This document shows, piece after piece, positions 30,688-41,556 of a stretch of 64,000 nucleotides of DNA; position 1 is the first letter of the stretch; each line of letters begins with the position of its first letter. The stretch is from Clavulina sp. PMI_390 (lineage: Eukaryota > Basidiomycota > Agaricomycetes > Cantharellales > Hydnaceae): the NCBI GenBank assembly GCA_015039315.1, contig WIDE01000028.1:78676-142675 (forward strand), written 5' to 3'. Both the position numbers and the translations under genes were made by a program. The notes beneath the pieces were generated by a model. It was not told the DNA's origin and searched no databases. It was given only the letters and a program-made list of their open reading frames with translations.

Positions 30688-32520
30688 ATGTCGTCCCTGC
30701 TCCTCCCTCAGCGCCAGCGGCTACCGAACGAGACTCTCACCAGCATACTTGACCAAATGGATCCCTGGGAGGTTTGGCCCCTGCGTCGCTGTTGCAAGAA
30801 CTTCAACTCTTATATCATGCGCTACCTCGCGCCGCGGAAGTACCTGCCAATAACATCCATCTTCATCCGTGCCGAGGACAGTTGGATTTTCGTCGGCGCC
30901 AACCGTGACTGTGTGACTCCATCGACGCCTGGCGGTGAACGAACACCAATTCCTGAAACCGCTTTCGGCGCGTCTCCCAATCCGCCTGCCTCTGTTGGTG
31001 GATTTGCTCCATTTGGAGGCTCCAGCTACGACCATCGCGGACGACGGCTTGCTTTCCTCTCAACACGTATGCCCGACCTTCCTCAGCCCCGCGTGGGACC
31101 ATCAGCAGTCTCCCAGCCAATGGCGGACTTTCTACCAGCCGTCGACGCCGAACGCGACGTAATTCAAATGAAACTCAATGACCCTGTGCAAGTCATTGTA
31201 CGTGTTGGCGTCAAATATTTCCGCCATCTACAGCTCTCCACACTTGTCGTTGACCGCGCCCATGACCAACTTGTCATGAGCGTTGACTGGCGCGAGCTGT
31301 TCAATATTACACTCCATATGCCTGAGCACGTCCGCCGTCTGAAGGACGCGCAAATGTGGCCATCTAAGCTATGGATTCCCGACTCAACTGAGTGGTATGA
31401 CCGCCCAGACTCGGATGTCGACTCTGAAGAGCTGGAACGCTCAGACATGTTGGTTCCCGAGCCCGGTGAGGTGCAACCTGTCGACGGGGTCGTTGAGCCT
31501 GCGGTTGAGCCCGTAGGGCGTCTGGTCACCGCTCTCTCTGACGGAGGCGAGTTGGTTGTTCCGACGGCCACTGAGGTCATACCTGTTGCCGCGTCTTTAG
31601 CTCCCGCTGTGTTCGCGCCTTTTACTGCCGCAGACATTCTACCGCCTCCAGGATTTATCCCATCAGCTGTTCCAGTTCCAGCTGCCCCTCTCCCGGTGTT
31701 CGAAGAATACGATGCTCTTGAGGAGCTTGTCGAAGTTCTACCGGACCCTGAGCCGGAGCACGTTGGGTTCAGCATTGACGAGCGAGGTTTGCGCTCTCGT
31801 AGCCACTCCCCTCCCCCAGTCGCTGCTGCGTCTCCAACAGGCGGGTACACATATGGCTCTGTATCTTATGGTGAAGGTCTCACGACCACAGAGGAAGCCC
31901 TTCGAGAGGTTTGGACGCCTACTTATGCGCATGCGCTCCTCCGTGATTATGAAGATTCTGCCTCTGAAGGAGGTCATGATGTCCTTGGTGTTCTTGATGA
32001 CGGATACAGTGGCATGGCGCGCTCCATTGAGATGACGTCCGATGAATACGCGCCTAGCCTTAGAAGTGTGCTGGGCTCGAGCATGGCCCTTGGCTCGCAT
32101 GCGCGCATAGCTGAAGCTGGGGAAGATGCCCGGCTCTTTCTCTCGGCGGATGTTGAAGCTCCACGTGAGCACGACGCTGTGGCTGCTACACGCACCCCGT
32201 CCCCCCCGCGCGAATTCAGCATCCGAGTGCCTACAGTTGGGCTCACACCACCATCTGGCTCTGGCGACGAGGGCGCGGTACCCGAGCACTCCGATTCCCC
32301 GCACGGATCACGCAAAGGCTCTGAACCTCCCCATGAAGGCGAGTCGTTCTTGCTGCTCGATGACTCTGCCGAAGACAATAGCGGCGATTCATCCGGCGCC
32401 GCTGCCACTGCTGGACACAGAAGTATTGAGTATCGCAGTGTCGGTGTTCAGGTACACTCGGTCATGCTCAATGCTTCAGAACCATTGCCACTTACGAGAC
32501 GACACTCGTGGCCCATGTAA
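30688..32520 (+). CDS. F-box-like protein with long acidic, proline-rich region
   Basis: A single exon of 610 codons starts MSSLLLPQRQRLPNETL. Residues about 11-45 (LPNETLTSILDQMDPWEVW then RRCCKNFNSYI) fit an F-box-like motif, which would link the protein to Skp1. Residues about 150-230 form a compact globular-looking stretch (VIVRVGVKYFRHLQLSTLVV, VMSVDWRELFNITLHMPEHV). The remainder is rich in Glu, Asp, Pro and Ser and probably disordered. The end cccatgtaagt also resembles a splice donor, so a further exon cannot be excluded. No close family was recognised. Confidence 0.7.
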   Translation: MSSLLLPQRQRLPNETLTSILDQMDPWEVWPLRRCCKNFNSYIMRYLAPRKYLPITSIFIRAEDSWIFVGANRDCVTPSTPGGERTPIPETAFGASPNPPASVGGFAPFGGSSYDHRGRRLAFLSTRMPDLPQPRVGPSAVSQPMADFLPAVDAERDVIQMKLNDPVQVIVRVGVKYFRHLQLSTLVVDRAHDQLVMSVDWRELFNITLHMPEHVRRLKDAQMWPSKLWIPDSTEWYDRPDSDVDSEELERSDMLVPEPGEVQPVDGVVEPAVEPVGRLVTALSDGGELVVPTATEVIPVAASLAPAVFAPFTAADILPPPGFIPSAVPVPAAPLPVFEEYDALEELVEVLPDPEPEHVGFSIDERGLRSRSHSPPPVAAASPTGGYTYGSVSYGEGLTTTEEALREVWTPTYAHALLRDYEDSASEGGHDVLGVLDDGYSGMARSIEMTSDEYAPSLRSVLGSSMALGSHARIAEAGEDARLFLSADVEAPREHDAVAATRTPSPPREFSIRVPTVGLTPPSGSGDEGAVPEHSDSPHGSRKGSEPPHEGESFLLLDDSAEDNSGDSSGAAATAGHRSIEYRSVGVQVHSVMLNASEPLPLTRRHSWPM

Positions 32521-33037
32521 GTTGCCCCTTCGTCTGAACCCAGCTTCCTACTGCTTCAAAATGCACTGCAGTGAGCCACAATTCCCATCGACTTTTCTTC
32601 CACAACTGTGCTGACTCATATCCAAGAACCACCCCTGCTCTCATGACAGCTTGTTTTCGATTTTGCTTCTACTTGATGGGTCCTATCTCATGCTTTTTAT
32701 CACTCCTCTTGGCTATTCAAAAGTGTGCTTGGCGAGGACGTCTCCTCGCCACACCCTCTCATGCATCCATGGCATTGCTATACATCTTCGCACCTGTTTG
32801 CTTATATTCATCTCGGACGAATCAGATTTGCTCCATTTGTTGTTGTTCACATACCACATCTACCAATCAATTGTTCACAGTAATTCACAGGCAACCGAGT
32901 TGTTTGTCTGTGTTTTCATATTGGGGGCGAATCGCAGCTCAAAATGATGTCACTGCTGCAGGGAGTCGTGTCTTTGCACCCACCACTATCACCTCTACCA
33001 CATTGGCAATCCCTTATATCTCTAAAATCTCTCCAAT
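32521..33037. other. Intergenic spacer
   Basis: This 517-bp stretch between two genes on the same strand is pyrimidine-rich. Its open frames have the Cys/Ser/Leu-rich composition of translated non-coding DNA. The pyrimidine-rich run before 33038 fits a fungal promoter and leader. Confidence 0.5.
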
Positions 33038-33842
33038 ATGATGCGTCAAACTATCACTAAGACGATCTTCGGTCGGACTACCGTTCGAGCCACCAGCGTA
33101 GCTCCAGTGCGATACATGTCTGCGGGCAGGTACGCTGAATTTTTTTTGTCTCAGTCATCTGTCAAATGGTTCATGGCTTACCCGTCGTTTTTACTAGCAA
33201 TATGCATGACAACAATCCTGAAGTGCGCCAATCCTCTCTTCCTTCTTCTAAGGAGGTTATGAAATTCACTACCCGTCCATCCTGACAGGAAATTCAAAAG
33301 GCCATGAAGCACGGAAAACAAGCCAAAGACAGCGTTCATGAACATGCTCCCGGCTGGAACGAAGTCCTCGCGTCCGTCAGCGAGGCCAACGTCAAGGTCT
33401 GTCCACCTCGTCGCCCTCGGGCTTGTCCGTTCGTCCCATGACCCATTCCTCACCCGACTCTCTCCGAATCCTCCCGCGATTGGATTTAGGCGGATCAACA
33501 TGCGGGTCAAATTGATGTTGAGCAAACCATTGAGTTCATCAAGAAGAAGCACGATGGCACTGAAGAGCACGTCAAGGAGACGAAACGTGCTGGGACTTCT
33601 GTGTAAGTCTTCTGCCTAAGCGTCATTTCCATTTCTCTGCGTCTGTCGTCCACCGATCCAAGACTAGAGCGTTTATCTGCCGTGCTCCTTTTCCCCACTT
33701 GTCATTCCTGTCTGGCCCGGCTCTATTCTGACACAGTGATGGCCCTCAAGCTAAATCGTCCTCTGAGCCTGATGACGGTCATATTATCGACCGATCCGAG
33801 CGAGAGGAGATGCAAGGACCTCTAGGCCGCGTTCATTCATAA
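33038..33842 (+). CDS. Small protein with mitochondrial-type presequence
   Basis: Exons can be joined in phase from the ATG at 33038. The first, MMRQTITKTIFGRTTVRA and on to VRYMSAG, is Arg/Thr-rich with no acidic residue, like a mitochondrial presequence. A short second exon reads NMHDNNPEVRQSS. Then come EIQKAMKHGKQAKDSVHEHA, ADQHAGQIDVEQTIEFIKKK and a last exon ending DRSEREEMQGPLGRVHS at 33842. The mature part is highly charged, probably helical and about 110-120 residues long. I do not recognise the family. Stress-protein or assembly-factor roles would be guesses. Confidence 0.7.
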
Positions 33843-34129
33843 TTTTACATGCATTGTCTTACTACTGTCATTTCTCGCCCAAACGGGTAGCTTTGTGCTT
33901 TGCAAATAGTGAGTGCGCTCGAACATAGCCAATAATGTCCTTTCGCGCTAATTGGCCCACTCGCTCTCGTATCAGTAGAAATATCAATTGTATTTGTAGT
34001 TAGTCCATCATTGAAATCATTGTTTGTTAATCGTGTCGTACACATGAGTAGCAATCTGTAGTTGCACAGCAGCATGGAGAGAAAACCATGTCCGTGGCGG
34101 GTATCAAGTGGAAGGTTTCGCAGAAAATC

Positions 34130-35499
34130 TTAAATGAAAGCAAGGAGTGTAGCAAACAGAGAGAGAATTGTGAGCACCGATGTCTGCAGACTTCCCAAGC
34201 TGAGGGCTGGGAGGCTCGACCCAGTATTCACGCCACCACCGCCACCGCCACCAGAGCTAGTGGATGAACCCAAGCCGATGTATTGCTTTCCCAAGGCCGT
34301 AATCTTGCCATTTGAGTCGTACAGCTGTAAGGCCTAGAGCAGAGGATCAGCATTGAGTTTAGCCTTTGCGAGCATTTACACAGCTAGGATGATTGCTCAC
34401 CGAACTAAGGCCACCAGGCATTGTCCTAAACGCTCCGAACCATGCATACCGCTCTACCCAGTCGGTGGAGTCCATGAAAGACTGTGTCTCGTTCATGAAC
34501 TGGGGGATGTACGAGTCAGCACAAGGTGCTGAAGGATTGGCCTGGGGATGTAAGTTAGCGGGATCGTACAAGACGCTGAAGACTGCGTACATAGTTGACA
34601 CAGGCCCACTCCGTAACCCAAATAGGCTTCTGAAAGGCGTCATGATATCCGTTCTGGCAAGTGATGTGACGATGAGTTTGGCAAAGGCTTTCCCATGGAA
34701 AAATGGACACACCAGATAGCTGATAAAATCCGAGGAATTGATATAGTAGTAGTCTGGGAGGTCGTTTAACATGACAACATTAGTATCAGGTATGGCCAAT
34801 CAAGAAAGGGTGGGGGTTTCAGCTACGCACGAACGACCGTAAAGTCCACCGAACAAGATGAACAATTCCCTAGGAATTGCTGCATCCAGGGTATACCTGC
34901 CGCACCGTTAGCCATCGCGGGAGATCCCAGACGAATGGAAGAGTTTGCTTGTTTCAATGGCTCTAGATATTGCATCCAGAGTTGGGCAGCCTCTGCTGGT
35001 GATAACTCGGATTGGCCCGCAGTTGTAGGTCTGTAAGCAGGTAGATGTAAGTTTGGGGTGTTAAGTGCCAGACTACGGGTTGTAACCTACTCGTTCATTC
35101 CTAGAACCGCATCGACGCCTCCAGCAGATATTAGTTGGCCAACTCCCCCAAAGTCTGCTATAGACTTGTTTCCCCAGAACATTGGCACGTACTCGAGCCC
35201 ATCCATCGCGGAGACTGGGTACGCTGGAGTAGGGCTCCAATTATAGTACCTAAAAATCAACCAAAACTGTCTCAGACAAGAAAATGGCTTGACCCCGAAA
35301 CAGCAAGTGCTCACCAGCTGGCTTTGTCCAAAAATTGACTCACATCAACGCTGGTATCAGTCCATGATAGTCCAGCTTTGTGTGACGAATCGTAAGTGGC
35401 ACGCTTTGTTGTGGAATGAGAGGCACGTTGTGGACGACATTGCGCAATCCTCATGCAAAGTATCGCTAAAACGAGTGGAGAGAGTAGTGAAGAACGCAT
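34130..35499 (-). CDS. GPI-anchored GH128-type (Asl1-like) glycoside hydrolase
   Basis: The ATG at 35499 starts MRSSLLSPLVLAILCMRIAQ, a signal peptide. The catalytic-core blocks are SWYYNWSPTPAYP, YVPMFWGN, VDAVLGMNEP with the acid/base Glu, GSPAMANGAAGIPWMQQFL, DYYYINSSDFISYL-like sequence split by introns, and KPIWVTEWACV with the nucleophile Glu. The block STDWVERYAWFGAF follows. The C-terminus is a Ser/Gly-rich linker then a hydrophobic tail ending LSLFATLLAFI at 34130, a GPI-anchor signal. Known family members cleave beta-1,3-glucan, so a role at the fungal cell wall is likely. About six exons are implied. Confidence 0.88.
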
Positions 35500-36016
35500 C
35501 GTGGTACTGAGGAGGGTTCGAAGGTTTGGGTAGAGTTGTCGAGTGGTACAGGGGGGTTATAACGTTCCCGGACATGTTGTTTCTGGTATCGATGGAGCAA
35601 ATGCTGAGAATGAGGTATGACGCAGGTGGCACAAATACGCCAAGGACACCTAAATATTTGATATTGTGGAGCATTTTCGACAAGAAGATAACAAGCTACC
35701 CGGGAATGGTGGGAATTTATTATAAACCTTGCTTCAAACATGACGAATAACGGGCGAGATCCTAAGCCGAAACACGAGGCAGTAGCCTCATAGGGAAGGG
35801 GCAGGATGATCAGATGACGGATATAGTGTCATTACATATCTGGGATATCAGACGAAGTTCTGGTAGCATTAGCCTGAGCATCCGCATACGGAACAAGTGG
35901 CAAGACCATCATGATCGTCACAGACAGCTGTTGTTGTGGTCTGTTTGTCTCGACCTCAACAGACAAGAGCCACCTTGTTTTGCCTGTCGACTTTGTTGGT
36001 ATCTGGTGCTTGTCAC
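35500..36016. other. Divergent intergenic region
   Basis: This 517-bp region lies between the divergent glucanase and nucleolar-type genes and should hold both promoters. The part from about 35930 to 36015 resembles 39080-39160 in the downstream duplicate. No gene was found. Confidence 0.55.
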
Positions 36017-36984
36017 ATGCCTCACAAACGCGCAAAAAACTCTGTACGAAGTGCTCAAAAGAAAGAAGTGTTAGCCACCAATTCCTCCCAGCATCTGACA
36101 GGTCCACCGAAGATCTCACATCGCTTGCTTTGGTCTTCTCAGTGGTTCCGACCTTGCTCCAACGAACCTCGGCCTTGAGAAGGATGTTTCTAAGAGGGCC
36201 CTATGGATATTGAATGCCGAGAAAGTGCGACGGGATTTCCATCTCAAGCGAAAGCAGCGCGATGATGATGCGGATGGGAATGGCCCAACTTCAGAGGATC
36301 GAGGGCCGCAGTCCGCCAAACCTAACAAGAAGAGGAAGAAGGGGCAGACAGTAGACTCTTCTGCCCCTAACAAGATTCTGGTACGCTTGGATTGTTAGCT
36401 CTGTCATTCCTCAAAAGACTGATGATTCTGCTTCGTAGCCGGGGGAAAGTCTGGGTCATTTCAACAAGTTTGTGGTTCCCTCATCCACAATAGGTTGAAA
36501 GAAATCTCATTTATTCATCTCCACAATTTTCAGGCGCATTGAGGCAGACTTCCGCCCCTCCGTCAGAGCCGCCGTCAAATCCTCTTCTGCCACCATCCGA
36601 AGAACGGTCAAAGACTCAAAAAATACCGCAATTTCATCGAAGAAATCTACAATTACCGAAGACGATTCTGATCCTAGTGGGTCTTCGAAACCCACATCAT
36701 CCGCCAAAAGTCTTGTGGGTCGAGATCCCCGTGCTCGGAAAACGGAATTCGAATCTCTCCCTACCAAAACCAGACTCAACGATGTAGCCCAGGCCCCTCC
36801 TATTCTTTCCCGTGCAACTCGGAAAGCCCCCTCGAAGGCGGCGGGGTCTGCTGAGGCGTTAGGTCTGAGTATGGCCCAGAAAGCGGCTATGGAGATCGAG
36901 CGCGAGACGGTTATTCGACGATATCGAGAAATGAAAGAAGCTCAGAGAGCTGAAGCAGAAGCTACCCGTGGGGCCCGAAAGTGA
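36017..36984 (+). CDS. Basic, lysine-rich protein, probably nucleolar
   Basis: The ATG at 36017 starts MPHKRAKNSVRSAQKKE, then an intron at about 36068-36101. Later exons read SKRALWILNAEKVRRDFHLK, KPNKKRKKGQ, PGESLGHFNK joined to RIEADFRPSVRAAVK, then TRLNDVAQAPPIL, LGLSMAQKAAMEIERE and YREMKEAQRAEAEA. It ends at 36984. The protein is very basic with nuclear/nucleolar-type lysine clusters and a C-terminal coiled-coil helix. I believe homologues occur in other basidiomycetes and it may relate to ribosome-biogenesis factors such as CCDC137-like proteins, but I cannot confirm that. A decayed copy lies at 39164. Confidence 0.72.
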
Positions 36985-37349
36985 GGGGTACAAGTCATCC
37001 CTCGCGACCTCTTGCCATGAATATTACGGTCCGTTCTTTGCCAGCTTGGTTCTGCTAGACGTCTAATCACAAGGGCTACAATGATCCATGAAATAGACAG
37101 TCCCACATATAGCCCTCACCTAGCCCCCAGATCCCTTGCGCACATCGGAATATTCCCAGTAATTTACCCACACTCCCAGTTTCCTTCAATAATGGGCCGT
37201 ACTACGTCAATACGCATCAACCTCTCAGCTCGTTCTGTTGTTTACCTTCGCACACACCTGTGAAAAACGGCCGCAGCGTCCAGTCCTTAGTCACGTGTAA
37301 CCTGATCAGATCGATCTGACTCAGCGACTCGAGCTTCCATACCGGCACC
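36985..37349. other. Promoter region of DJ-1-like copy 1
   Basis: The right half of this 365-bp spacer matches the region upstream of copy 2 (about 39640-39814), including gtcacgtgta followed by a gatcagatcgat-like motif. The shared cacgtg E-box-like core at about 37291 (39765 in copy 2) is a candidate regulatory site. No gene was seen. Confidence 0.55.
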
Positions 37350-38787
37350 ATGCAAGCCCTTCCTCGAGTATATGGCATCCTCTTGTATGATAATGCGTGT
37401 GCCTTGGATTTTATGGGCCCTCTTGCCTTCCTGAACCAACTTCCTGATGTCGAGATCGTCCTCATTAGCGACAAGATGTCTCCTATCCCCACTGGGCGGT
37501 CATATGGGTTCCCTAAAGAGCCGTTTGTAGGCCCCACCCTGCTCCCATCGTGCACCATCGACACTGCCCCATCTTTGGACGTCTTGCTTATACCAGGTGG
37601 ACCTGGGACGCGTGCTGTCTTAGCCGACCCTCGATGGCGCGTGCTGTCTTAGCCGACCCTCGATGGCAAGAATATGTAACCAAAGTGTACCCCAAATTGC
37701 AGTATTTACTGTCGGTATGCACCGGCAGTTCAATATTGGCTCGTTCGGGTCTTCTGGATGGCAAGCGAGCCACGTCAAACAAAGAGGTCTTCGAATGGGT
37801 GGAAAGTTTGTCGTCCGCAGTTCACTGGATCAAGGAGGCTCGGTGGGTCGTTGATGGAAAGATTTGGACCTCCAGTGGTACGTTGCATGACAGTCTAGTT
37901 ACACCTTTTCGGCAATGATCTCATTTTCATGTCCAAACGTAGGTGTTGAGGCGGGCACAGATATGGCACATGCCTTTGTGGCTACTCTGTATGGTGATTC
38001 AGTCGCCTCCCAACTCGCAAACATTCTCGAGTACACTCCAAACACCGATCCATCGTGGGACCCTTTCGCGGCGGTTGAGTATCCTTCTGTTGATGCCACA
38101 TCGATTCCTGGAGAGGTTGTTTCTCGGGATAATCTCCCTGTCACGCGCTGGGGAGTGCTTGCGTTTGATGGGGCTATCGGTCTAGACATTGCAGCGGCTG
38201 CATGCTACCCCGAAATGATCACTGTGGATACTCCCATGCTAGGAACGGTTTCGTTCATTGGTCCATCTCCAGCACCCGTCAAGATGGCCAGCCGAGCCTT
38301 GAACGGGGGGCAGCGCTTGAGCGTAACACGCACTTTGTCAGATGATATGGAGCACTTGGATGTGCTCGTCGTCCCCGGGTTACCTACTGCAGGACCCTTC
38401 CCGCTTCAATCAGAGCTTGTTGCCTGCATCCGTGCAATATTCCCGTCGCTCAAGCACATCATGAGCATTGGGACAGGCAGTATGCTCCTAGCCGAAGCTG
38501 GGATTCTAAACAACCGCAAGGCCACCACATCCAAGCAGCTCTTTGATTCCGCTATTTCCCTTTATCAGAAGGAGCACGCCATCACGTGGACCTCAGGTCG
38601 CTGGGTGAAAGATGGAAATGTGTGGACAGCTTCTGGAAGCGCGTCCGCGTTGGACGCATGCGCTGCACTCTGTGTTGAGATGTATGGAGAGGATGCGATG
38701 CAACAGGCGTCCAAATATATGGAGTATCTACCCCGCCTTGATGCGTCTGATGATACATTTAGCAAAGTGTGGTCTCGCCGCGCATGA
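37350..38787 (+). pseudogene. Two-domain DJ-1/PfpI protein, copy 1, frameshifted by a 29-bp duplication
   Basis: The ATG at 37350 opens MQALPRVYGILLYDN. The first exon encodes a DJ-1/PfpI domain with VLLIPGG and, after the break, SVCTGSSILARSG, the Cys nucleophile elbow. At 37609-37666 a 29-bp unit is repeated, changing frame and giving a TAG at about 37649 after VLADPRWRVLS. Removing one unit restores the intact paralogue's exon length (499 nt). An intron follows at about 37878-37942. The second exon (37943-38787) is fully open and encodes a second DJ-1/PfpI domain with SIGTGSMLLAEAG, where the Cys is replaced by Gly. As read, the gene makes only about 100 residues, so I treat it as a recent pseudogene. 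Confidence 0.85.
37609..37666 (+). repeat. 29-bp perfect tandem duplication inside the DJ-1-like copy 1
   Basis: Bases 37609-37637 and 37638-37666 are identical (cgcgtgctgtcttagccgac and nine more bases). The paralogue at 39815 has only one unit. As 29 is not a multiple of three, it shifts the frame. Confidence 0.97.
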
Positions 38788-39163
38788 ACTGTAATGTACA
38801 CGCTATCTTGAATCGTTCCCCGAATCATTTCTCTTGATCCTATAGAATTGGCCCGCTGTTCGAAGCTGCACCTTGCGCCCTGAACACCACAGACCGAACG
38901 GCCCACGCCCCGGCCACGTAACATCGCACACGCTGAGGATGCTCAGTCTTGACTGTGACACTCTCGGGATATACTGATAGCATTTGAAGTCTGGCATTGT
39001 GGGGGAGCAAAAGTCCCACAAAAATAGGGAGTGTCTGTATATGAAACACGCCACATAAGACTGACCACGATTACCGATGCTTCGGTCTGTTTGGACTCAG
39101 TCCAACAAGAGTCTAGGTTCTTCGCTCCGATGTCTATCTCTGTTTTCACCCGCTACTCTCTGT

Positions 39164-39592
39164 AAGCCTCACAAGCGCGCAAAGGAAGAAAAATGTTCGC
39201 ATTGCTCGGAGGAAAAACCCGCCAATTATCGTTTCTTTCGGTCGTTGAAGGTGTTTGGCTAAGATTCCATGCCTTTTTCTCATATTCTCAGTGGCTTTGA
39301 ACTTGTCCCTATAAATACACGAATGGATTTCACGGGCACCAAATACCGAGAAAGCACGACGCAATTTTTATTTCATTCAAGAGCAGCGCGGCGACCGTGA
39401 GCCCGAGGCCCAGCCTCGGAAAATAGCACCTACTCAATGCCCTCCCAAAAATCTCGACTAAACGACGCAGCCCAAGCACCTCCAATCTATTATCATAAGA
39501 CCTATAGAGCTCCCTCAAACTCAGTGGGGTCAGCTGAAGACCTAGCTCTGGGCTTGGCTCAAAAAGTACCTATGGAAATCGAGCGCGAATAA
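39164..39592 (+). pseudogene. Relic of the nucleolar-type gene
   Basis: Bases 39164-39190 read KPHKRAKE, matching MPHKRAKN with the ATG lost to AAG. Further pieces match AEKVRRDFHLK (39350), SRLNDAAQAPPI (39450-39485) and AEDLALGLAQKVPMEIERE (39535-39588), each in a different frame and followed by a stop. The middle of the gene is missing. It is the upstream half of the second copy of the 36017-38787 duplication. Confidence 0.87.
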
Positions 39593-39814
39593 CCCAGACC
39601 TCGTTCTCAATCTCTGCCGCGCAGTTCAATTCTCCGCCGATTCACCCATCATGCCTCCACACACTCAATGGCGATCCATACTCTGCCCACGCATACCCAC
39701 CTCCTGTTTCTTCCTGTCATCTACCCCCATACATGGGGAAACGGCCTCAGCCTCCGGATTTGGTCACGTGTAGCTTGGTCAGATCGATTTGGCCCGGCCT
39801 TCCATCTGGCGACC

Positions 39815-41236
39815 ATGCAAGCCCTTCCTCGAGTTTATGGCATCCTCTTGTATGACAATTCATGCGCCTTGGATTTTATGGGGCCTCTTGCCTTCCTGAA
39901 TCAGCTCCCGGACGTCGAGATTGTTCTTATTAGCGATACCACATCTGTTGTATCCACTGGCCGACCATACGGGTTCCCGAAAGAACCGTTCCTAGGTCTC
40001 GCACTAGTTCCATCGTACACCATCGACACTGCCCCGCCCTTAGACGTTTTACTCGTTCCAGGTGGGATCGGAACGCGTACACTCTTGGCTGATCGTCGAT
40101 GGCAAGAATATGTTAGCAAAGTCTACCCTGACTTGCAGTATTTGCTTTCGGTGTGCACGGGTAGTTCGATACTGGCTCGATCAGGTGTATTGGACAACAA
40201 GCGAGCCACATCAAACAAAAGAGCTTTTGAATGGGTGGAAAGTTTGTCCTCAGCAGTACAATGGATTAAAGAGGCTCGCTGGGTTGTTGATGGAAATGTC
40301 TGGACATCCAGTGGTGCGTTATAATACGGTTAAACCCTGGCACCCGTGTTAGCCTCATCGTCCCTTTAAAACCTCCTTATAGGTGTTGAGGCAGGCACAG
40401 ATATGGCGTACGCCTTTGTGGCTTCACTATACGGCGATTCGGTCGCCTCTCACATCACTAATATACTTGAGTATATCCCAAACACCAACCCATCATGGGA
40501 TCCTTTCGCAGCTGTATATCCACCTTCAAGTCATGTGACGTCTACTCATAGCGAGGTTGTTTCTCGAGACAACCCCATCGTCACGCAATGGGGGGTTCTT
40601 GCGTTCCAAGGTGTGATAGGCCTGGACATTGCAGCTGCTGTATCTTATCTGGAATTTGTCACAACGAATCCTCCCATCGTCGGAACGGTTTCGTTCATTG
40701 GTGTATCACCTGAACCTGTCGAGATGGCCAGCCGGGCTTTGAACGGAGGGCAGCGCTTGAACGTAACAGAATCAGTGTCAGGGAGCATGAAGTCGTTCGA
40801 TGTGCTCATTGTCCCCGGATTACCCACTGCAGGACCGTTTCCACTCCAGTCGGAGCTCGTTACCTATATCCGTTCGATATTTCCGTCACTCAAGCACATC
40901 ATGAGCATTGGGACAGGCAGTATGCTCCTTGCCGAAGCTGGGATTCTAAACGGCCGCAAGGCTACCACATCCAAGCAACTCTTTGACTCTGCTATCTCCC
41001 CTTATCAGAAGGAGCATGCCATCACGTGGACCCCAGGTCGCTGGGTGAGGGATGGGAATGTGTGGACAGCTTCTGGGAGCGCTGCTGCACTGGACGCATG
41101 CGCCGCCCTTTGCGTGGAGATGTATGGGGAGGATGCAACGCAACAAGCTTCTAAATACATGGAGTATTTACCTCACCCCGATGCATCTGATGATAGATTT
41201 AGCAAAGTCTGGTCTCACACCGCGAGTGAAGCATAG
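39815..41236 (+). CDS. Two-domain DJ-1/PfpI (isonitrile hydratase-like) protein, intact copy 2
   Basis: Exons 39815-40313 and 40383-41236 give 450 residues. Domain 1 starts MQALPRVYGILLYDN, has VLLVPGG and the nucleophile elbow SVCTGSSILARSG with Cys present, like isonitrile hydratase and other PfpI-type enzymes. Domain 2 starts WGVLAFQGVIGLDIAAAV, has VLIVPGLPTAGPF and the elbow SIGTGSMLLAEAG, with Gly in place of Cys. Domain 2 is therefore probably non-catalytic, used for dimer-like packing or binding. No signal peptide was seen. The short intron sits in the first-domain exit at SSG. It is the surviving member of a tandem pair, the first copy being frameshifted. The exact substrate is unknown. 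Confidence 0.87.
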
Positions 41237-41556
41237 CGGTGCCATCATCTTGCACCATTTCTCGCCCATATTGCTTCCATCCTATATGATAGCGATTGAT
41301 TTTTTTCCCTCTTTCTTCTAATTGCAAGGTCTCGCGGTGTGCCCGAAAATTTGGTAGCTGTTCGGAACAAAGTGGAAAGGATGGTTGTGAGTTAGAGTTG
41401 TGACCATGCGAAATTGCGCATGCCGAGGATCGTCGGTGTTGGCTGCGCCGCTGTGGGGACTCATATTCCACTCATCCTCCCAAGTAAGCGCTTGTAGACC
41501 CTTCACCTTACTCGAATACCAGAGGCAGGCTACCGGACTCTTCTGCGCTGTCGGAG
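41237..41556. other. Intergenic spacer
   Basis: This 320-bp spacer lies between two genes on the same strand. It has an open frame on the plus strand running into the next gene in another phase. That frame shows no domain, so I read it as leader sequence. Confidence 0.5.
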
